Below are positions 10,478-22,383 of a stretch of DNA of 64,000 bases, in pieces. Made by a program: the position numbers and the translations under genes. Positions within the stretch are counted from its first letter, which is position 1, and each line of letters starts with the position of its first letter. The notes beneath the pieces were generated by a model, which made no database searches, had not been told where the DNA came from, and saw only the letters and a list, made by a program, of their open reading frames with translations. Source of the stretch: Archegozetes longisetosus (lineage: Eukaryota > Arthropoda > Arachnida > Sarcoptiformes > Trhypochthoniidae); assembly GCA_018873245.2 (NCBI GenBank), contig JAEMBT020000009.1, forward strand, positions 4,438,242-4,502,241. Direction: 5' to 3'.

Positions 10478-11440
10478 ATGCATGAAGGAGATATTTGGAA
10501 ACTCAAGGATAAACTGTATATACCCAGAAAGAACCTAAACTTTGTTTACTACGATTATCCAAGACTCTTTTGTGCTTCAGAGAACTGTATCGAGGTTATA
10601 AATGTGGACGGTGAGGAGAAAACTCATTATGGTCAAGTTTGTTACGAATTAAACAAAGAAGACGCTACCCAAATTAGTGTTTTAGCGCCCATATTCGCTT
10701 CTCTTGCCCTCTATCCTGAGGCAATTTTAGTAGGAGCGGCCTTAGGACTTATAGGAACCATAGGAGTGGGAGCATATATCTGGTATAAAGGAACTTTATG
10801 TCCGAAGTGTAAATGCAAGATCGTGGAGCATATGATACGAAGGTACGAGACAAGGATAGTTATCGAAAATATTCAAAATGAAGATGTTATGGAAACGATT
10901 CGCACAGCTGAAGATGCCGTAAAGGCTTCACAAGTTATTTTGGATAAGCTAAAACTCGAAATTCAAGAACTGAATGAAGAGGGAGATTGTGTGCGGACCG
11001 CCACCAGCAAATTTGCTGTATTTTTGAAACGCCGAGCTATTACACCATACAACGATGTATTTGAAGATTACCTGGATTATTTGATTGAAGAAGCGAGAAA
11101 AATGTGTGGTATCGGAACGGAGCGTGGTAAATTGATACAAAGATTAGAGGAATACAAGGAACAGCACCAAAAGGAAAAAGAATTTCTTGAGAATTCTACA
11201 AGAGATGGGGCCTTAGTAGATCTAACCCCAAAAGATATTGATGACGTAGTCCACGAGCTATGTAACCTCAAAAGATATGGGCCAAAATTGAAGTATGCTA
11301 TTGAGAAACACCCAAGTATACAAGTGAATGTAAGACAAGACCTTACAGTTACACAATACGCATTAGAAAACAAGAAAGGAATCATGTCTGAATTGGGAAA
11401 AGGGCTTGCACACCTTCCGTTTTTGAAGTCAGGAAATTGA
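10478..11440 (+). CDS. C-terminal half of the large GTPase, in frame after the TAG
   Basis: This stretch is in the same frame as the G-domain half and is separated only by TAG plus two sense codons, so the two halves make one ~630-aa protein. It begins KLKDKLYIPRKNL and YPRLFCASENCIEVINVDG, the usual continuation in this family. Next is a hydrophobic hairpin-like stretch (VLAPIFASLALYPEAILVGA and LIGTIGVGAYIWY) directly before CPKCKCK-x-x-x-HM. Family members usually have only a Cys/His-rich region here. The remainder is helical and probably coiled (EDAVKASQVILDKLKLEIQE; EYKEQHQKEKEFLEN). A normal ATG near the start (10478) could be coincidental. The absence of other lesions argues for recent inactivation or for a functional stop. 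Confidence 0.75.
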   Translation: MHEGDIWKLKDKLYIPRKNLNFVYYDYPRLFCASENCIEVINVDGEEKTHYGQVCYELNKEDATQISVLAPIFASLALYPEAILVGAALGLIGTIGVGAYIWYKGTLCPKCKCKIVEHMIRRYETRIVIENIQNEDVMETIRTAEDAVKASQVILDKLKLEIQELNEEGDCVRTATSKFAVFLKRRAITPYNDVFEDYLDYLIEEARKMCGIGTERGKLIQRLEEYKEQHQKEKEFLENSTRDGALVDLTPKDIDDVVHELCNLKRYGPKLKYAIEKHPSIQVNVRQDLTVTQYALENKKGIMSELGKGLAHLPFLKSGN

Positions 11441-11480
11441 CTGGTGCATTGAATATTTCTGGAATTTTTGTATTTCTTAC

Positions 11481-11486
11481 AATAAA
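11481..11486 (+). terminator. Poly(A) signal of the GTPase gene
   Basis: AATAAA lies 41 bp after the TGA stop at 11440, at a normal 3' UTR distance. Confidence 0.6.
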
Positions 11487-11499
11487 ATATTAAACTTTG

Positions 11500-13080
11500 A
11501 ACAGAGAATTAAAAAATTACAATAGTATAACCACTCTTTCATGGAACTACATAAACTAAGGAATCAAGCCAAATGTGAATATGTTGGACAATATGAAAAT
11601 TCTCTTGGAATATTATACTCTTTGTAAAGTCACCAAATAATCTAAATTATAAAAAGAAAAATTTAATATTCTTATTTTATGATTAGACGATATATTTAAT
11701 CCCAACGATTTTATTTCCAACTATAATGTCCCTTTCATCTAACCCAGAATACTAAATAAAAAGTATCTTACACTATGCTATCCTTCCTTAGGGTTTCCAA
11801 GCAAAGTTGAAAACACTCAAGGCAGACTTCGTGATCAAAGTACTTGTGTTAAAAATTATTCTTTCAACATTTTGTTAAAATGAAACAAAGGATAGAATAT
11901 ATATGCATTTACTGACATCTGTGGTAACTATCTTTTATAAATGCAACTGTTACGTAGCCTATTGTGTTCCCTGGGTGATGCACTTCAATCTTTTATTAAA
12001 TGGAAATAAAAATAGAATTTCTTGACGCATACATTTATGATATGTTATTATGCTATAACAATAATCAAAATCATATAATCTAAGTAGTATAGGCGCATTC
12101 TGAGGGCAATAATTCAACTCACTAAAAATTTTACAATTTCAAAAGATCATGATTTTACTAATAAAAAGCACGAAAAAATTACCACGAAAAAATGGTATAA
12201 GTCTTGAAATGAACGTAAGATATAGCCAAAACCTGAGTGACAATAAAATAACCTAAACCCATTGATTTTAATCTAAAATAAGATCAAAACCTCACAAAAA
12301 GGAAATGAAGAACTAAGACTAAAAATGATTCCAGCACTTGTAGTGGTAAAAATTTACATAGGGAAACTTATTGCTGCAATTCTAGGAAAAACAGAAGTAT
12401 TTGGAGCTAAAAGTTGAAGACTTACGATACATATTATAGAAAATTAAAACCAGAGTAAGTTATTGTTAAGATACTATGATAATAAACTTTATTTTAAAAC
12501 GAAATATTCAGTATCTGAAACTGCTGATGAAGAGACTATTGGAAGGCTTTATAAGTTTCAAGGTTATTGTCTCATGGCATGAGACTTTGTCTTTGATAAT
12601 TTCTCCATTCATACTTAAATATATTATAACTAATAAATTTTCAATTTAATTTTATGAAAAATTTAATTCTATTAAACTGAATATTATCTCATATCCTTTT
12701 CGTATTTAAAAAGCCTGAGAACGATTATACTTAATACTATGTTATCAATCTCTTGCTCAATTTCTAAAATAACTGTTTAATATCAATTTTAATTCTAAGA
12801 AATGCAACAAACGGTTTCAAAATATTGTTTCCTATTTTTATCAAGAGTATCTATAGTTCATTTTCTCAACTAAGTTGAAATAAAAATCCATTGCACGAAT
12901 AAACCAAACAATTAATAAATCCTGCTATGCATTTAAAATCACATTTTCCAATTATAATCATAAATTTCTACCTATGATAAAGTTTAAACAGCGTGTAATT
13001 TTTTCATTTTTAATTCTAATCATATGCTAATGTAAGTTAATTAATAAAATCTATCCACTTTAACAATGTTACTTTTATTA
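11500..13080. other. No gene seen
   Basis: AT-rich, stop-dense sequence with no recognisable coding block or repeat boundary. Confidence 0.5.
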
Positions 13081-13081
13081 T

Positions 13082-14333
13082 AGATGAAACAATAGCTGTG
13101 GATTCACCATGTGGTGATTGAGCACCATTTAGAGAAGAGAAGTATTTCAAGATTTTCGATAAAGCTAAACTCTAAAGTCATCAGGAAGCCGAAAAAATTT
13201 GCCTAGAAAACAAATGGAGCTTAGTTTCGATTCGATTCCAAAAAAACAGTTTTTGGTTAACTTTCTTTTCGAAAAAATAACCTTGTTAAGAATGTTCGAA
13301 TTGGAGCCAAATATGTTAATAAAAAATTCAAATGGGTGAATCAATCAGACCTGACTTCCACCAATTGGGCGCCAGAAAGTCCAGAAACAGAATTGATTAT
13401 TGTATTCAAATGCATTCAGATGAAGATTCAATTGGCAAACGGGTTGACGAACCCTGTATGAAAAAAATATTGTTCTTTATCAAATGATGCAAAACATTTC
13501 AGCCTCCTGTCTTCGTGAATTATGTTTAGACTAGAAGAAGAGTCTAGTTCCAATTGGTTTCGTTTATGTTCAGTTGCTTAATAAGAAATCTCCAACAGAA
13601 ATATGGCCATGGATGGGGTGACCAAGTGTCCCGCATTATGCGGGATTGTCCCACATTTAAGATTTGTGTCCCGTATACCGTATGTACCTTTTGCAGAACG
13701 GAAAAGGTAGTACATTTTAAGATTTATCTTAACAAATTTCCACTATATGTTTTTATTTAATGGAAAGAATGTAATTTTGTTGTCAACACGTTTCTTATCT
13801 TGAAATATGTGGAAGTCTTTTGATAAAAAGAGATTTAATCCGTTTATCTGATATCTTGTTTTCATTAACATTGTGTGTGACTCTTATAAAGTGCAGTTCT
13901 CAATCAAATCTTTAGTTTATATTTCAAACTTCAATTGGATTAAAACTTTTTAACAAAAATTTTATAAGAAAAAATAATTTTGTCCCGCATTTAACAGTTT
14001 TTGACTTGGTCACTCTAACCACGGATAACGTGTAATGATGTAAGTTCAACATATGCAGGTGTATTCTTTAGAGTTACAGGAGAGGAAGCAGTGTCTTTTG
14101 GGCAAGTTCAGAGCGACAATTCACGCAGGCTTACTAAAATTTACCTCACTATTGTAAAGGATGCTTCGGGATCTAGTTGAGAAATCACAATAACTCCTGG
14201 CTCTTCGGTTTAAGTAGACGATGCTAATCCACCAGAAGGTAACAATTGGCGATCAATAAGTTCTTATGTATCAGATGAAGTGCGACCACGTAATCGTAAT
14301 ATGACAATTCGCGTATGGAAAAGAAATAGATAA
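13082..14333 (+). pseudogene. C-type-lectin-like protein pseudogene, split by a hAT element
   Basis: Fragments in shifting frames rebuild a C-type lectin fold: KYFKIFDKAKL, SHQEAEKICLENKWSLVSI, then RVGAKYVNKKFKWVNQSDLT followed by STNWAPE (the WxG/NWxPxxP region), and CIQMHSDEDSIGKRVDEPC. A second module follows, beginning VPIGFVYVQLLNKKSPTEIW and resuming after the insertion as STYAGVFFRVTGEEAVSFGQ. From memory this resembles a tail-fibre/collar-like domain seen in some invertebrate proteins, but that is unsure. Stops, frameshifts and the element at 13615-14018 inactivate it. Codons either side of the insertion (PTEIWPW / TDN) fit a once continuous protein. Confidence 0.65.
13615..14018. 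mobile_element. hAT-like non-autonomous element in the lectin pseudogene
   Basis: The left end is GGGGTGACCAAGT and the right end in reverse complement is TTAGAGTGACCAAGT. Subterminal tgtcccgcat occurs at both ends. It is flanked by CCATGGAT and CCACGGAT, an 8-bp target duplication with one mismatch, as hAT elements make. It is about 404 bp with no transposase, so it needs a helper. Confidence 0.7.
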
Positions 14334-14582
14334 ATTTTTAATAATTTAATATAACAATGTTATTTAAGGAGATATCTTATCCTTCCCATGTTCTAAATTC
14401 CTTTTCAATTTTTGAAAGATAAAATATAATAAGATTATACAAAATACGATTAAAACACAAAAATATAAATGCAACACCACAATTTTTTATTTTCAGAGCG
14501 AAGTAATTTAACTTTTTCACTAGTATCATTTATTAATTTCTCAGTTATCACTTATAAATCTAAAGAAAGAGTATTCATTAAA

Positions 14583-15235
14583 CCTCGTTTAGCTCCTTCA
14601 TAGCCCATTCTTTCCTAACATCTTTAAGTTCTTTTTCTAATACGTTAATTTTGTTATCCTTCAATTCAATTTCATCATCCATTCTTTCAATTGTATCAAC
14701 AGCTACTTCACCTAATTCTTTTAAGAGTCCATTTTGTATATATAATCGATCTGCAACTTTAGCTTTGGGTCCAATATAAAGTTGATTAAACTCAACACAG
14801 TCTTTTTTAATTTTAAATTGTATTTATTTCAACTGATTCTTGTCTGCTATTTCAACCGACGACATTTATTAAGGAATAAAAAACCTGACTTTTTCAAAGA
14901 CTCCACTGTCTTATTGAAGGTTTCATCAAAATCATAGTTTTCTCCGGCACCCTTTAAAACATTTTTATTCTTAGATTTTGATTTTACAACAGATGTATCA
15001 TCAGTAGAGTTATCTATTTATCTATTTTTTTCTTTCTATGTGCTTTTGGCTTTTTAAAATAAAAAGGACTTTGAAGTTTGTAATGTCGTTGAATGGAGTT
15101 GATTGTACCGATTTTCAATCCTAAATGATGACAAACTTCTTTTATAGTCATATTGAGATCATTTACGACACCTGCTTAAAATCCATTCCACATTATTAAT
15201 CTCATATTATTAACAGCATCTTGAAACTTCACTTT
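14583..15235 (-). pseudogene. Coiled-coil protein relic with a helix-turn-helix-like N part
   Basis: The upstream minus-strand block reads MTIKEVCHHLGLKIGTINSI, then QRHYKLQSPFYFKKPKAHRK: a plausible helix-turn-helix followed by a basic stretch. The downstream block reads LKELGEVAVDTIERMDDEIE and ELKDNKINVLEKELKDVRKE before a stop at about 14583, a strong coiled coil. Stops between them show decay. The protein was probably carried by a mobile element; I cannot name the family. The fragment at 25037-25213 has a similar charged helical character. Confidence 0.4.
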
Positions 15236-15618
15236 TATTTAAACTTACTTGATTGTTATAGTTATTATCTCTTTTATTAAAGTCTGTTTAATTGAGTTAA
15301 TTCATTTATAGAGCATAATTTTTTTAACTTCACAGCAACCTCATATCAATCTCGTAACCAAGGTTTTAGAGCAAATTCAAGTATTTTCATGCTCTATTAC
15401 AAATTATTGAACTATCTTCATGATAGAATGAATTGAAAAATAGAAAATTGTGAATGCATTTACAACAAAACATTAAAAATGTAAAGATTCTTCAAAAGTA
15501 TCTTAAAAATTCTTCTAACTCCTTGAAAGAGTCTTCTGAATTATCTTAAAGTATCTTCTGACATGAAGCAAAGAAATATATTTGTAAATTAGAAAACTGT
15601 GAAGTCTTGGTTTAAAGG

Positions 15619-16251
15619 CAGGATGACCAGGCTTTACTAAGCCATTTCCTGGACTTTGAAAGTGTAAGGGAGCCAAGTTATATACTTTAGAGGAAAATTT
15701 CAAAAATTAAAGTGTTATTTTGGAAATAGCATTAATTTCTTTAATCAATATTCCAATTATTATTTTTGAATGAGAAATTATGACAAAAATGAAAATATTG
15801 AACAAATTTAAATCAATTTTTTGAATATTTATCATTAGATTTAGCATCTTTAAATAGTTTAGGGTTTTGAGATGCGAAAACTTTAAATTCATTACATGTT
15901 ATTGAAAATTTGACTTGAGAGCAAATTTCAACCTTAACTATTCAAACATTCAAACGATTTCTTTCATCAGTCCAAATATTCTTCATTACACTAAAAACTC
16001 GTTCTACGAAATCATACTCAGTTGGGATCGCCATAACAGTTCCAATAACTTTCAGCAAATTTGGTTTGTTATAATTTTTTAATAATTATTCAAACGAGAA
16101 TGGACTCACCACACGAGCACTATTGAACTGATTTATTGATATTTACAGTATTTACCTAATTAGTGACTGAATTAAATAAAGTTCATAATAACACAAAAAA
16201 ATTCATTCTCATATTTTGAAAAACTCCATTTCTGGACGCCTGGTCACCCTG
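15619..16251. mobile_element. hAT element with transposase C-terminal relic
   Basis: Ends CAGGATGACCAGGC and GCCTGGTCACCCTG are inverted, and TTTAAAGG is duplicated exactly on both sides (15611-15618 and 16252-16259), an 8-bp hAT target duplication. On the minus strand at about 15940-16035 it encodes VMAIPTEYDFVERVFSVMKN followed by IWTDERNRLNV and a stop. This is the hAT dimerisation domain (xxxDVERVFSxxxxxxxxxRNRL). The rest of the transposase is missing or decayed over 633 bp. Confidence 0.85.
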
Positions 16252-16872
16252 TTTAAAGGTGTTTTGTAATGTACAAAGACTCCATTGATATCTTCATATC
16301 ACCTCAAGGTTATCCTTCACATCATTCATCCATCTCATGGTTATCATTCATCAAGGTTATCTTCATATCATCTTGTAGAATTCAAATCTGGACAAAAAAT
16401 ATCGAAAGGTTTTCCTTTGAGATTTTCTTAGTTACAGAATTTATTTACAGTACTCAATAAATAATAGAAACTACAAAATTTCAACTGCGAAATTATTTAT
16501 GCATTCATTATGCACTTTCGTTATTTTGCAGGATTGAGTAACTTGAGTTATCTTTGACATATTTATAAAGCTATGAATGATAAATTAAAGACAAGCAATT
16601 AAATACGTTAGCTTAGAATCAATATACACTGAATTACTAATAAGATGAAGCATTTGTGATATAATTGTCTATTTATTCAACTCGAATCTGAACATTTGGT
16701 CACTCTAATTTTAAAACATATATCTTATAATATGAAATTTGATCAATATTGTATTTTTCATCTTTTCAATCAACAAAGAAATAGGAACTCTATCAAAATC
16801 AATAAAAATCATATTAATAATTAAAACCTTACAATCGTTAAGAGTGTCACTTTTTTAGAGGTCAATAATTTT

Positions 16873-17481
16873 CTTAGATAAATCCGGATTGAGTCAGTCT
16901 CCCATTTACCGACACCTTACCCCCATTTGTGATGCACCATTGGATTCAGGTCACCAAGCTGAACAGTTTGATACTACACTTGACCATGTCCGACCCGAAT
17001 CTGGCCACTTCTGGACAACTCCCGACGGAAGTGGCTGACCCCACCAAGTAATATATGATTCGACTCACAACATCGAACTGGGCATTTTGATACTTCACTT
17101 GATCAATTATCACAAGTAGTTCTCGAGGTATCCATCATTATTTGGTTTATTACCTCCTAATGGATAAACCTGAATCTCGAGTCGTAACCCAAACAAGCCT
17201 GATTTAAACTAAGAGAGAATAAGTTAAGTCGCTTCGCGATCTAACTTATTCTCCCCTAATTTAAATCAGGTTTGGCTTGAATTGCAACTTGGTAAAGCCG
17301 GGTTTACTCATTTTCGAATGGGTTAGCTCTCGGTGGCCAGAAGTCGTTAGGTTCGGGTTGGAAGTGGTCAAGTGTGGTATCAAATTGTTCAGCTTGATGA
17401 ACTTAATCCAGCGATGTATCACACATGCGGGTAAGGTGTCGGTAAATAGGAGATCTGACTCAACCCGGATTTACACTCTTG
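16873..17481. mobile_element. Foldback element, MULE-like 9-bp flank
   Basis: Long imperfect inverted arms: 16880-17010 pairs with 17335-17478 (gagtcag...accgacaccttaccc on both). At the centre a near-perfect hairpin at about 17193-17280 has a gcTTCGc loop. AATAATTTT flanks both sides (16864-16872 and 17482-17490). The 9-bp repeat suggests a Mutator-like element, but the repeat is AT-rich and weakly informative. Confidence 0.65.
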
Positions 17482-17539
17482 AATAATTTTTAATCACCTA
17501 AAAACCAATTTATTATGTGTACATAAGGAATTGAATAAT

Positions 17540-18560
17540 AATGGAGTTTCACTCATTTACATTTTGCAAAATGTTTCGAAATGAGATCAAAAGCAACGAG
17601 ACGTTCGCTGAAGCAGTAGTCCATTTTTATGTAAACCAAGTGATTAGAGATAAAATTAAGGGTTACCGACATTTTATGGAAGAGTGAAAACATTCCAGGC
17701 CATCGACCAAATTATAGAAAGGCATGGAGAGGTACAACTATTTTTAGGAAAAGTACTGGCCGAACACCAAAGATAATGACCGCCGCAACCATTCGGAAGG
17801 TATATCGCGGCTTTACTCGAGACCCTAATGTTTCGGTCAAAATATCAACTAATAAAGCTAGTCTGAGGACTTTCACTTTACAAAAAATTAAAATTGAGAG
17901 GTTAGGTATTAATATGTATGCAACAGATGTTGTCCCCAAGTATACACCTGACCAAGAGCACGTGCAAAGTCTGATTGCCATAATATTGCTGAGAATCTTA
18001 CTCGTTAGCTAGGGAAAGTTTTGATGACGAGAGCTGTGTCTAAAGATCCAAAAGTCTGTCCAGGGAAGATATTCTGCCACTCAGCTTCTAAAGAAAACGT
18101 ACCTGATAAAGAAGTTTTCGTATAAAAAATAAATATTTTGAAAAATATCTGGTATTCCAAGTTATTAGCGATTGTAGCAATGTTTCGGATCCATTCACAA
18201 CTGGTGGGACTAAAAACTCCGAAATTTTAACTAATATTTAATAAAGTGACTTCTTCCGTTCATCGATAAATATCATTATACAGAATACGTATCTCTGTGA
18301 ATGGGCATAGCAAGGCCACATTTTGTGCATGGTTGGTTAACGATATCTGGGATTGACTTCATCGGTTGGGCAGAAGACGCACCTAATGTACCTCAGGTCA
18401 AATCTATTAAGAAGATTTGGACTATTTGTAAACAGAAACATAGGGTGAGGAAAAGAGGAATAACCTCAATCCATTTAAGGGAATATGGAATATCAAGCCA
18501 AAAAAAGTATCGGAGAACAGTGAAGCAGCATTAATGAGTAATTTTCGAAAGAAAATTCTT
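17540..18560 (+). pseudogene. Tc1/IS630-like transposase pseudogene
   Basis: The N-terminal part (17730-18010) holds a basic HTH region: TGRTPKIMTAATIRKVYRGF (frame-shifted at its start) and QKIKIERLGI. A middle frame reads KYLVFQVISDCGNVSDPFTT (~18140-18200), the strand after the first catalytic Asp in this family. The last frame has ARPHFVHGWL in the DNA(P)xH position, then IKKIWTICKQK for the final acidic box. Frameshifts and stops are frequent. Confidence 0.65.
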
Positions 18561-18599
18561 AAGATTGGCCAGAAAAGTATTCGAACTCCGCTCAAACTT

Positions 18600-21500
18600 G
18601 AAAATTAGTGGATTATACATCATATTTCAGCTATAACTAACAATTATTATCAATATAAACTTATTTTTAAAAATATTCGTAATAAAAAAGCACAACTCTC
18701 GTTCGTAGACATTATTTTAAAAATTTTTCTTTCTAAACAACAATTCTATGAAAAGCATATTAAATGTTCAATGAAACCTATTTGAAGACACAACATTGTC
18801 TTTTCATTCAATTCTTTTAAGCTTATTATAAGCTAAAATTATTTTAGGCTTAGTAAACTTTTAAAGCAAAATTCACCCACTAAAAATGTCACTTATAAAA
18901 ATTCACTGAACTGATCAATAAAATATATAAAGTAAGCAGTAAGAGCTAGGCAAAAGCTCTATCCTACTGTTTCTACTAAAGTTGATATATTTCATACATA
19001 AATAAGATTAACTTTTTGTCTAATAGCCTACAATATATCGCGAAATAGAAAATTTTGTTTATAACATATATGTGTATTTAGTTTATAGCTATTCAATTTA
19101 ACGTCATAATGTTAGTCTATTTTTAGTTTGATGATAACAATGTAGAGGCAATGATGAACTGCCAAAATACTTTCAACCGGTTCTCTAAAAAATAAACGTA
19201 GACCTAAATAGAATTCAATTTAACTGTTTGAACACTTCTTTTGCAAAAAATTAGTATGTTGATTTTTCGTTTAACCTTTAAAAATCAAAAATAGCTTACA
19301 TAAATGAACAACCTTTTCAGTCAAAGTGCAGAAAATCAGGGAAATTACGTTTTTAACACCTTGACTTGAAAAAAATTTTAAAAGAAAAATTTAGAAAATT
19401 TTCTATTCCTACAAGAAAAAATTTATTTTCAGTTTTCGACATTTCTCAAACTTCTTTTCAATCAATTTGAAACACTGCTTTTAACAAGCCGGTGCGACCG
19501 GCTCCGGCTCACAACTGTGTAGAGGTACTGTAAAATAGAAGTATAGTTTATTAAGTTTGTAGTTATCAGCCTTGTGATTATAGTGTATTTGACTGATAAA
19601 AGCTTATATACAGAGCCTTTCTTATAGTATGATGCGTATAAAGTATACAATAAAAATTTTGAAATGGCAAACTTTGTAAATAGTGATGATAATAATGTTG
19701 ACTATTGCACATACGCTTGTTTTTGTTTATTGTGCAATTTATTCCCACTACAAAAGTTTACTTGTACTTCAATTGAAAAAACTTCCAATCAGAAGATTTA
19801 AAATAGTTAATAATGCGGCGTACAATAAGAAAGACTCGGAATTATTTACCTATATTACAAGTAAACACAATATTGATACATTTTTAAGCTAAAACAGCAC
19901 TATTAGGGAAATCAGAAAACTATGAAATGTAGGAAAAATTATTTAATAATAATTTTGTTACTTTGTACATCATTGTATAAAAGACAACTGTTATAATGAA
20001 ACACTAATTAAAGGAAAGTTTTCATCATTATTTTAATTTTAAAAATATTATTAATTTATAATATTCCAGAAATTGTTAGTATAAATCCAAAAATATATTA
20101 GAAAAAAAAACATTCTCTATCGAATCCAACCAGGCTTTTGGATTGAGGAATAAGTAAAATCAATTGGAATTTTACATTGAGGCTCCTGATTCAATCAGTT
20201 CATCCTGGAAAACATACCTCTCATGAAAAGCTCTACATAAAACGCTTAGCTCAAGTTTTCATATTCAGAAGGACTCCGTGCCATAAAAATAAATGTGACA
20301 ATATTTTAACATCTACAAGACCTTGTATGTTAGATTAAAAAGTGGGTTTATTAAGTTTTGATTATATTTCTACTTTATCAGTTGGCCTCAATTATTTAAA
20401 GATAATACAGGTATTTATTTGGTATATTAATAGATTTTTATTTGCCTTTTTGAAATACAATTCCTAGAGTGTATAAAGTAGTTTGGTTCTTCAGCTAAAC
20501 GCTATAACATTAAATAGAAAGTTTGTGCTTAAGCTTAATTCGATTTATTCAAACAAATTGTTATTTATTCCCTTAATAAGAACAATTGTTTGAATAAATC
20601 AGATAAGTTTAATGTCACTATTATCATCAGCGGTCTCGTTATTCTCATACAAATATTTAAGTTTAATTGATACTCTACATTGACTTTCAAGTAAGTAATG
20701 AAATAAATATATTTTTAAAAAATTACAAGCTTTACAATCTGATTAAAATTAATTTTAAAAATTCTCTATTACAATCAGTAAAAACTTTATAAAAAATTTC
20801 CCACTTCGATGATTTCAGTTAATTCTTTATTGGTATTTTCATAAATATTTTATATTTAGAAATTTTATTAAAACATTTGTATTTTTATAGACTAAAGTTC
20901 GTTTAATAAGTTATTTTTTGTGTATCCACCATAGAATATGTTGTTTTTATAATTACCAATTTTCGGTTTTTAAGATTTTTCAATAACAAACTCTTTATAG
21001 ATATCTAAATTTTTAAAGTATAAAGTTCAAGTTTATAATAGTTTTCACCCCTTGGTATAAATTCATGATTTATCAATCATATCATTTTACAAAAAATTTT
21101 GAAATTATTTTCTAGTGTCAATATCTCAAGAGGATAATCTTCATGTGTTGTATCGGTTTCTAAACTTATATATTTAACAATTAGTAAATATATCGAAACT
21201 TTTTTAAGTATTTACCCTACACTGCATTCTATAACAGGCCTGCGACATTATGATTTGCTCTCTTACAGGAATTTAGCAAAACTTATCAGCAAGATTTTCA
21301 ATAAATTAATATTTTATCACTATTTATGACGTAGATCAACATGTGTTCTACATGAATAACTAAAATAATTGTTTTAAATTTTGTAGTGTAAGGTCAAAAT
21401 CGAAATAGAATAAATTAACTTATAAGATTTAACTATAAGCCATGATCACACGTTTTTATATGGTTAAAAGATTTCAATAAAATTACTTTTATTGTAACGA

Positions 21501-21630
21501 TTTCATAGAAGCTATAACAATATTGATAAGTCTATTTAGTATCTCTAGAATATAATATATCCAATTTTATATGTGAATAAGTTTTTAACTTGTTTCTAGT
21601 TTTATTCTTTAGGTGAAGAGCTCGTTGACA
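18600..21630. other. No gene seen, one strong hairpin
   Basis: AT-rich sequence without recognisable coding. The only distinct structure is the inverted repeat listed separately at 20542-20600. Confidence 0.5.
20542..20600. repeat. Inverted repeat, 24-26 bp arms
   Basis: gatttattcaaacaaattgtt and aacaattgtttgaataaatc are reverse complements apart from one extra A, separated by about 15 bp. It could be a MITE core or a cruciform-forming palindrome. Confidence 0.6.
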
Positions 21631-21636
21631 AAATAT

Positions 21637-22298
21637 GAACGCCCCGATAATAAAAAAGCCTATCTCGAGTTAACCTCTTTTTCGGATTTTGTTTTAAACA
21701 TTGAGCTCACATCATACTTTATTCATATAATAAAATTCAATATATGTTTCAATGGAAAAAATTTATAAATAATCATGTTTAAAAACTCTTGATCACAATA
21801 GAATTTAATGCTAATCAAATCTAACTTTAAGAGAATGCGCAATCAAATTGTGTTATGTTCATTATGAACAGTACAATATTGATGATCACTACATAACATC
21901 AGAGCATTAGTTTTTATTTATATCAATAAAGCATTAATCAAGTGTTTTATTAGGATTTTAAATGTTTAATTCAATCAATAATAAATTGATTCATTTATCT
22001 AATGGCTCGCCAAATAAGAGAACTCCTCTTATTCTAATTAAATATTAGACTATTTGGATGTAAAAAATAGAAAATTTTATATTGACTTTTTATCTCAATT
22101 TAATTGTAATTCTAAAGAATCAGATTATTCTGATGAATCTGACATAGAATATGTTTAATTACACGTTACAAATAATAAATTTCATATTTAAGTTTCAATG
22201 AGTTTGATTTTTGTAAACATTTTTGAAACGCAACTTTAAGTGCGTTTTACTCGTTTCAATGCTTTAAGAGATAGGCTTTTTTATTATCGGGGCATTCA
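21637..22298. mobile_element. Tc1/mariner-type deletion derivative
   Basis: Terminal repeats TGAACGCCCCGATAATAAAA and, inverted at the right, TGAATGCCCCGATAATAAAA extend about 30 bp and are bounded by TA dinucleotides. Near the right end (~22045-22158) a short frame reads DYLDVKNRKFYIDFLSQFNC and ends KESDYSDESDIEYV plus stop, like the acidic tail of a transposase. The remainder of the coding region is lost. Confidence 0.7.
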
Positions 22299-22383
22299 TA
22301 TGGTAATACGCATATGGGAAAAAATTTTAACTCCTTAAAGTCAATGTCATTATATTGTAACTCCATATTTTAAATAAATTAAA

